A DNA stretch of 6,557 nt from CAYYOS01 sp964473355 (GTDB lineage: Bacteria; Pseudomonadota; Gammaproteobacteria; Burkholderiales; REEB80). Each line of letters begins with the position of its first letter. The stretch's first letter is position 1. Both the position numbers and the translations under genes were made by a program. Below the pieces are notes generated by a model, which saw nothing but the letters and a program-made list of their open reading frames with translations, searched no databases and was not told the origin of the DNA. Positions 1 to 3,849 of the stretch are shown one piece after another. The stretch covers positions 1-6,557 of the forward strand of contig CAYYOS010000137.1 of NCBI GenBank assembly GCA_964473355.1, given 5' to 3'.

Positions 1-833
1 TTAACTTGCTGTCGCTAGATAAAGTACTCAATGGAATTCCGGCCGAGGCGGGCATCACGCTCGCGGTCACTGAATCCGGGCGTATTATCGACCACACCGC
101 GATGGAGTACCTGCACCAGTTCCAAGAGGCCTGTCTGCATGCGGGCAGACCGTTCGAGATAACCGGCCTCGATAATTTTTACCAGTTCACGCCACACGCA
201 CTATCGGCGCGTATGCATGATGCCAAGCTCGTGAAAGAAAAAGCACGAGTCTCGGTGCGCGAGCAGCAGATGGCTGAAGTGGCGCACCGCTATGGCCTGC
301 AGTTTTTACCTGCCGCCCGCGGCGCCCTTAATAGCCACGATTTCGTGTACCTACGCCGCGGTAGCAGTCGCCAAGAAAGCAACGTGATGACCGGTCTTTA
401 TCGCGGCTGTCATGTGAAACTTTTTGATTATAGTCACACGGCAGCGCCAGATTATTATTCTGAGCATCGCCATACGATTATTTTGCTTCGCTGTCTGGAG
501 GAAGGCGAGCTGGAATTGCCCAATCTTGCGATCACGCCCGGCGATTACCTGGAACGCTACCTCGTCGAGTATCAGGAGGTCGATCTAGCAGACCGCCCTG
601 CCCTGGTCTCACATTATCGCCTTTATGCTCTGAACCCAGAGGCAGCTTTGGCGTTTGTCGCCAAAGCCGAACCATTGCTTAGGGATCACCCGGATTTTTA
701 TGTCGAAATTCGTGACAATGTCCTACTCGCTTTTCGTCCCGGACGTGAGCTGGAGATCTCCGAAGGTATCCAGTTACTGCTTGAGTTCGTCGACCTGGCC
801 GGGGGGGTGCGCGCCTCGACAGCGTCCGCGTAA
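1..833 (+). CDS. SulP-family inorganic anion transporter, C-terminal part (STAS domain plus C-terminal extension), cut by the left edge
   Basis: The reading frame is open to the left edge (first complete in-frame codon at 3) and stops with TAA at 831-833, giving 276 visible residues. The start lies outside; the TTG at 6 has no ribosome binding site and would begin inside a domain, so I do not call a start there. Counting from that TTG, residues 1-70 look like the end of the STAS domain of SulP transporters: a beta strand (ITLAV), then the core signature RIIDHTAMEYLHQF, then an amphipathic helix and the strand FEITGLD. Residues about 80-265 form a soluble extension, rich in charged residues and without membrane segments, of the kind seen after STAS in some bacterial SulP proteins. 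The missing N-terminal part should hold the membrane domain. SulP proteins carry bicarbonate, sulfate or other anions; beside carboxysome genes bicarbonate is the likely substrate, which is inference. The gene converges on cbbR with a 10-nt gap. A seven-G run at 801-807 near the end is a possible sequencing trouble spot, but the frame fits the family end. Confidence 0.8.
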   Translation, partial: NLLSLDKVLNGIPAEAGITLAVTESGRIIDHTAMEYLHQFQEACLHAGRPFEITGLDNFYQFTPHALSARMHDAKLVKEKARVSVREQQMAEVAHRYGLQFLPAARGALNSHDFVYLRRGSSRQESNVMTGLYRGCHVKLFDYSHTAAPDYYSEHRHTIILLRCLEEGELELPNLAITPGDYLERYLVEYQEVDLADRPALVSHYRLYALNPEAALAFVAKAEPLLRDHPDFYVEIRDNVLLAFRPGRELEISEGIQLLLEFVDLAGGVRASTASA

Positions 834-843
834 GATCAGTTTG

Positions 844-1815
844 TCAGCTGCGCTTGGATTTTACCGGGGCGCGGGGTTTTGCTGTAGGGCCGGGCTGCGG
901 CATAGTGATCAGTTTCGCGCCCCTGCCTAAGACGAACTCCTTGAAAGCCTGGGCCGCCGAGGAAAAGCGCTTTCCCTCTCGATGTACGACGTACCAATTC
1001 TTAAGGATGGGGAAACCCTCCACGTTTAGTAGCGCCAACCGTCCCAGTTTGAATTCCATATCTAGGGTATGTATCGAAACGATACCAAGTCCCAGCCCCG
1101 CCATAACCGCGTGTTTGATGGCTTCGTTGCGGCTCATCTCCATAGGCGTGGTCATGCTCTGGCCATGTTGCTCGAGGAAGCGCTCAATGGCGGTGCGCGT
1201 GCCCGATCCCCGTTCGCGCACAATAAAGTTTTCTTCCAGTAGCCTGTGTAAGGGGATGCGCCGGCTATGCACCAGGGGATGATCGGGGGGCGCAATAACC
1301 ACGAGGGGATTGCTCATGAACGAGTCGGCCACGAGAGACATTCCCATTGGGGGGCTACCCATGATTGCCATATCGGGAATGTTGTCGTTCAACTGAAGTA
1401 GGATATCCTCCCGGTTCGTTACGTTCAGGCTAACGGTAATCCCGGCATGCTGCTTGCAAAATGCCGCAAGCAGATAGGGGGCAAAATACTTTGCGGTGCT
1501 GGTCACCGCGATGTTGAGGTTACCGCGTTGGATGCCCTTCATCTCCTCGAGCATCGTGCGTACGTCACTGAACTGCTGGGCAATGTTGCGGCTGAAAGCA
1601 TACATTTCTTGGCCGGCCGCCGTGAGAAAAATTTTTTTGCCCATGTGCTCGAATAACGGCATGCCGACTTCGTCTTCTAGGTGCTTTATTTGGGTAGAAA
1701 CCGCCGGTTGGGTGAGGTGGAGCTCCTCCGCTGCGCGGGTAAAACTAGAATGGCGCGCGACAGCTTCGAGCAGGTTGAGTTGCCTAAAAGTAAAATTCTT
1801 CATTTTTCCGGTCAT
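844..1815 (-). CDS. cbbR: CbbR, LysR-type transcriptional regulator of the Calvin cycle / carboxysome operon
   Basis: This 323-residue protein has the LysR-type layout. A winged helix-turn-helix spans about residues 8-67 (FTFRQLNLLEAVARHSSFTR, then RAAEELHLTQPAVSTQIKHL), followed by a linker helix to about 95 and a periplasmic-binding-like effector domain to about 300. RERGSGTR at 200-207 is a typical CbbR effector-pocket segment. The last 25 residues are a Lys/Arg/Pro-rich tail past the usual end, so the protein is slightly longer than many CbbRs. I chose the ATG at 1815 because GGAGGG (complement of 1822-1827) lies 6 nt upstream; the in-frame ATG at 1803 would be 18 nt away. CbbR proteins activate cbb operons in response to metabolites such as RuBP, phosphoenolpyruvate or NADPH, depending on species. 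Its divergent position next to cbbL and the palindromic control region between them strongly suggest it controls that operon and perhaps itself. The assignment to CbbR rather than another LysR protein rests on both sequence and context. Confidence 0.93.
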   Translation of the reverse strand: MTGKMKNFTFRQLNLLEAVARHSSFTRAAEELHLTQPAVSTQIKHLEDEVGMPLFEHMGKKIFLTAAGQEMYAFSRNIAQQFSDVRTMLEEMKGIQRGNLNIAVTSTAKYFAPYLLAAFCKQHAGITVSLNVTNREDILLQLNDNIPDMAIMGSPPMGMSLVADSFMSNPLVVIAPPDHPLVHSRRIPLHRLLEENFIVRERGSGTRTAIERFLEQHGQSMTTPMEMSRNEAIKHAVMAGLGLGIVSIHTLDMEFKLGRLALLNVEGFPILKNWYVVHREGKRFSSAAQAFKEFVLGRGAKLITMPQPGPTAKPRAPVKSKRS

Positions 1816-1842
1816 CTTCTTCCCTCCTACTTTAGCAGTGGG

Positions 1843-1855
1843 TTATTTGCCATAA
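1843..1855. promoter_or_regulatory. Candidate CbbR binding box TTA-N7-TAA
   Basis: TTATTTGCCATAA matches the TNA-N7-TNA pattern described for CbbR half sites and also the general LysR T-N11-A motif. Its ends form an inverted repeat (TTAT and ATAA). It begins 27 nt upstream of the cbbR start codon, so a bound protein could repress cbbR, as is common for LysR-type autoregulation. Function is inferred from pattern and place only, and such short AT-rich motifs can occur by chance. Confidence 0.45.
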
Positions 1856-1857
1856 TC

Positions 1858-1875
1858 CATTCATAATTATGAATG
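1858..1875. promoter_or_regulatory. Perfect 18-bp palindrome, candidate CbbR recognition site
   Basis: CATTCATAATTATGAATG is identical to its reverse complement over all 18 bases. It contains T-N11-A spacings (for example 1860-1872 and 1861-1873), the LysR-type motif. If the cbbL transcript starts about 6-7 nt after TATAGT (1920-1925), the palindrome centre (1866.5) falls near -65, the usual place of the LysR recognition site. The ATTAAT direct repeat at 1891-1903 would then lie near -40 to -28, where the activation site is expected. Confidence 0.6.
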
Positions 1876-1919
1876 AAAATGATAATAACTATTAATTATT
1901 AATAATACAAATTTTTATT

Positions 1920-1925
1920 TATAGT
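1920..1925 (+). promoter_or_regulatory. cbbL: Candidate -10 element of the cbbL promoter
   Basis: TATAGT matches five of six positions of the sigma-70 -10 consensus and sits 70 nt upstream of the cbbL start codon. No good -35 hexamer is present 16-18 nt upstream, where only AT-rich sequence such as TATTAA is seen. That is compatible with a promoter that needs an activator. The call is a visual match in AT-rich DNA and needs a mapped transcript end. Confidence 0.35.
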
Positions 1926-1983
1926 CATGCAATGCCAAGCTTGGTAATCAGGCGACCATTTAATTAAGGCTTAGTCGAAGCAA

Positions 1984-1989
1984 AGGAGA
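1984..1989 (+). promoter_or_regulatory. cbbL: Ribosome binding site of cbbL
   Basis: AGGAGA with its GGAG core at 1985-1988 lies 7 nt before the ATG at 1996. This is a strong site at optimal spacing and fixes the cbbL start. Confidence 0.85.
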
Positions 1990-1995
1990 TTTGGG

Positions 1996-3417
1996 ATGAG
2001 TGATAAAAAGTTTAGTGCAGGTGTTAAAGAATATCGACAGAACTATTGGATGCCGGATTATGTGCCGCTGGATACCGACCTTCTGGCGTGTTTCAAGATT
2101 ACCCCGCAAGCGGGTGTGGATCGTGAAGAGGTCGCCGCCGCAGTGGCCGCCGAGTCCTCCACCGGTACTTGGACCACGGTGTGGACCGATTTATTGACCG
2201 ACATGGATTACTACAAAGGTCGCGCCTATCGCATCGAAGATGTGCCGGGTGATGATACCTGCTTTTATGCGTTTGTAGCTTATCCGATTGACTTGTTCGA
2301 AGAAGGGTCGGTCGTCAACGTGTTTACTTCGCTGGTCGGCAACGTGTTCGGCTTTAAAGCCCTACGCGCGCTACGTCTCGAAGACGTGCGTTTCCCTATC
2401 GCTTATGTGAAAACCTGCGGCGGTCCGCCCCATGGCATTCAAGTCGAGCGCGACAAGATGAACAAGTACGGTCGCCCGCTTTTGGGTTGCACCATCAAGC
2501 CCAAGCTCGGTCTGTCGGCCAAGAACTACGGTCGCGCAGTATATGAAGTCCTGCGCGGTGGACTGGACTTCACCAAGGACGACGAGAACGTCAACAGCCA
2601 GCCGTTTATGCGTTGGCGTGATCGCTTTTTGTTCGTGCACGACGCCACCTTAAACGCTCAAGCGGAAACAGGCGAGCGCAAAGGTCATTACTTAAACGTC
2701 ACCGCACCGACGCCGGAACAAATGTACCAACGCGCTGAGTTTGCCAAAGAAATCGGCGCACCGATCATCATGCATGACTATATCACCGGCGGTTTCTGCG
2801 CCAATACGGGCCTGGCCAACTGGTGCCGCGACAACGGCATGTTGCTGCACATACACCGCGCGATGCACGCCGTTATCGACCGCAACCCACACCACGGTAT
2901 TCACTTCCGCGTGCTCGCAAAAATTCTGCGTCTGTCCGGCGGTGACCATCTGCACTCCGGAACCGTGGTCGGCAAACTGGAAGGCGACCGCGCCCCGACC
3001 TTAGGTTTCGTTGACTTGATGCGTGAGTCTTTCATTCCTGAAGACCGCGCGCGTGGCGTGTTTTTCGATCAAGACTGGGGCTCCATGCCCGGCGTCTTTC
3101 CGGTCGCGTCCGGCGGTATTCATGTTTGGCATATGCCTGCTTTGGTGAATATTTTCGGCGATGATTCGGTACTGCAATTCGGTGGCGGAACACTCGGCCA
3201 TCCATGGGGTAATGCCGCCGGTGCGGCCGCAAACCGCGTCGCACTGGAAGCTTGCGTCGAAGCGCGCAACGAAGGCCGCGAAATTGAGAAAGAAGGTAAG
3301 GATATTCTTACCAATGCTGCCAAGGACAGTCCGGAGCTGAAAATTGCGATGGAAACCTGGAAAGAGATCAAGTTCGAGTTCGACACTGTGGACAAACTGG
3401 ATGTGGTGAACCGTTAA
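1996..3417 (+). CDS. cbbL: Ribulose-1,5-bisphosphate carboxylase/oxygenase large subunit, form IA (carboxysomal type)
   Basis: The protein has 473 residues, the normal length for form I, and fixes CO2 onto RuBP to give two 3-phosphoglycerates. All catalytic residues are visible, each offset by 7 from spinach numbering: E53, T58 and N116 from the N-terminal domain; K168 and K170 in the TIKPKLG motif; the carbamylated lysine K194 with metal ligands D196 and E197 in the GGLDFTKDDE motif; H287 and R288; H320; loop 6 K327; and S372 in the SGGIH motif. The enzyme should be active. The sequence closely resembles what I remember of the Halothiobacillus carboxysomal subunit, and Y72 and F346, recalled as contacts for CsoS2 N repeats in that organism, are present at the same numbers. 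C268, in the GGFCANTG segment where Thr is usual, is a small oddity. It is the first gene of the operon, with cbbS 43 nt downstream, and acts inside the carboxysome as the L8S8 complex. Confidence 0.98.
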   Translation: MSDKKFSAGVKEYRQNYWMPDYVPLDTDLLACFKITPQAGVDREEVAAAVAAESSTGTWTTVWTDLLTDMDYYKGRAYRIEDVPGDDTCFYAFVAYPIDLFEEGSVVNVFTSLVGNVFGFKALRALRLEDVRFPIAYVKTCGGPPHGIQVERDKMNKYGRPLLGCTIKPKLGLSAKNYGRAVYEVLRGGLDFTKDDENVNSQPFMRWRDRFLFVHDATLNAQAETGERKGHYLNVTAPTPEQMYQRAEFAKEIGAPIIMHDYITGGFCANTGLANWCRDNGMLLHIHRAMHAVIDRNPHHGIHFRVLAKILRLSGGDHLHSGTVVGKLEGDRAPTLGFVDLMRESFIPEDRARGVFFDQDWGSMPGVFPVASGGIHVWHMPALVNIFGDDSVLQFGGGTLGHPWGNAAGAAANRVALEACVEARNEGREIEKEGKDILTNAAKDSPELKIAMETWKEIKFEFDTVDKLDVVNR

Positions 3418-3447
3418 ATTTTTTTGGCGCAACACGTTAGCGTAAAA

Positions 3448-3451
3448 GAGG
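3448..3451 (+). promoter_or_regulatory. cbbS: Ribosome binding site of cbbS
   Basis: GAGG within AAGAGGA lies 9 nt before the ATG at 3461, inside the 43-nt gap after cbbL. It supports independent translation start of cbbS on the shared transcript. Confidence 0.7.
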
Positions 3452-3460
3452 ATAAAGAAA

Positions 3461-3793
3461 ATGGCTGATATTCAAGATTACAAATCTACACCTAAGTATG
3501 AAACTTTTTCGTATCTGCCGGCCATGTCGCCGGAAAAGATGCGCCGTCAGGTCGCCTACGTCGTCGCTCAGGGCTGGAATCCAGCGATTGAGCACGTCGA
3601 GCCTGCGCGCAGCTTTAGCTACTACTGGTACATGTGGAAATTACCGATGTTTGGCGAACAATCCGTGGACGCCATCATCAATGAGTTAGAGGCTTGCCAT
3701 CGCGCGCACCCCAACAATCACGTGCGTCTGATTGGCTATGATAATTACTCGCAAAGCCAAGGTAGCTCGTTCGTGGTATTCCGCGGGCGCTAA
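3461..3793 (+). CDS. cbbS: Ribulose-1,5-bisphosphate carboxylase/oxygenase small subunit, form IA
   Basis: This is a 110-residue small subunit of bacterial form I Rubisco, which caps the L8 core to make L8S8 and is needed for full activity. Family marks are KYETFSYLP (12-20), the hallmark YYWYMWKLPMFG (54-65), and the C-terminal strand region HVRLIGYDNYSQSQG (87-101) ending in FVVFRGR. The length is typical for bacterial proteins without the longer loop of plants. D94 and Y96, which I recall as part of the CsoS2 N-repeat binding site in Halothiobacillus, are present at the same numbers. The gene lies 43 nt after cbbL and 56 nt before csoS2 in the same orientation, as usual for alpha-carboxysome operons. 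The start is fixed by the ribosome binding site and the conserved MADIQDYK-like beginning. Confidence 0.97.
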   Translation: MADIQDYKSTPKYETFSYLPAMSPEKMRRQVAYVVAQGWNPAIEHVEPARSFSYYWYMWKLPMFGEQSVDAIINELEACHRAHPNNHVRLIGYDNYSQSQGSSFVVFRGR

Positions 3794-3835
3794 TTAAATC
3801 TCAGGCAAATCGACACAGGCAGCTACAGTGAAACT

Positions 3836-3842
3836 GGAAGGA
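3836..3842 (+). promoter_or_regulatory. csoS2: Ribosome binding site of csoS2
   Basis: GGAAGGA ends 7 nt before the ATG at 3850. It fixes the csoS2 start at the residue preceding SDANIGNQ, shortly before the first N repeat. Confidence 0.75.
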
Positions 3843-3849
3843 TAAAAGC

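Larger units (their letters stand above)
1816..1995. promoter_or_regulatory. cbbR-cbbL divergent control region
   Basis: This 180-nt gene-free stretch is far richer in A and T than the flanking coding DNA, especially 1853-1923. It carries the cbbR ribosome binding site at its left end and the cbbL one at its right. Between them are a TTA-N7-TAA box (1843-1855), a perfect 18-bp palindrome (1858-1875), an ATTAAT direct repeat (1891-1896 and 1898-1903) and a -10-like TATAGT (1920-1925). A 10-bp palindrome CCAAGCTTGG sits at 1935-1944, just after the inferred start of the cbbL transcript. The region must contain the promoters of both divergent genes; I could not pick a convincing cbbR promoter by eye. 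Confidence 0.8.

Noticed and set aside
801..807. G7 run near the SulP end as a frameshift or sequencing error
   Set aside because: The called frame ends soon after the LLEFVDLAGG segment, which looks like the natural end of this extension, and the alternative frame gives unrelated Arg/Ser-rich sequence.
834..843. Bidirectional terminator between the convergent SulP gene and cbbR
   Set aside because: The gap is only 10 nt and I found no GC-rich stem followed by a T run on either strand around it.
1935..1944. CCAAGCTTGG palindrome as a second operator
   Set aside because: Ten bases only, lies downstream of the inferred transcript start and lacks the T-N11-A pattern; noted in the control region entry but not called separately.
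3001..3435. Open frame of 144 codons on the minus strand across the end of cbbL
   Set aside because: It lies opposite strongly conserved Rubisco coding sequence, has no ribosome binding site I can support and resembles no known protein; it is a shadow of GC-rich codon use.
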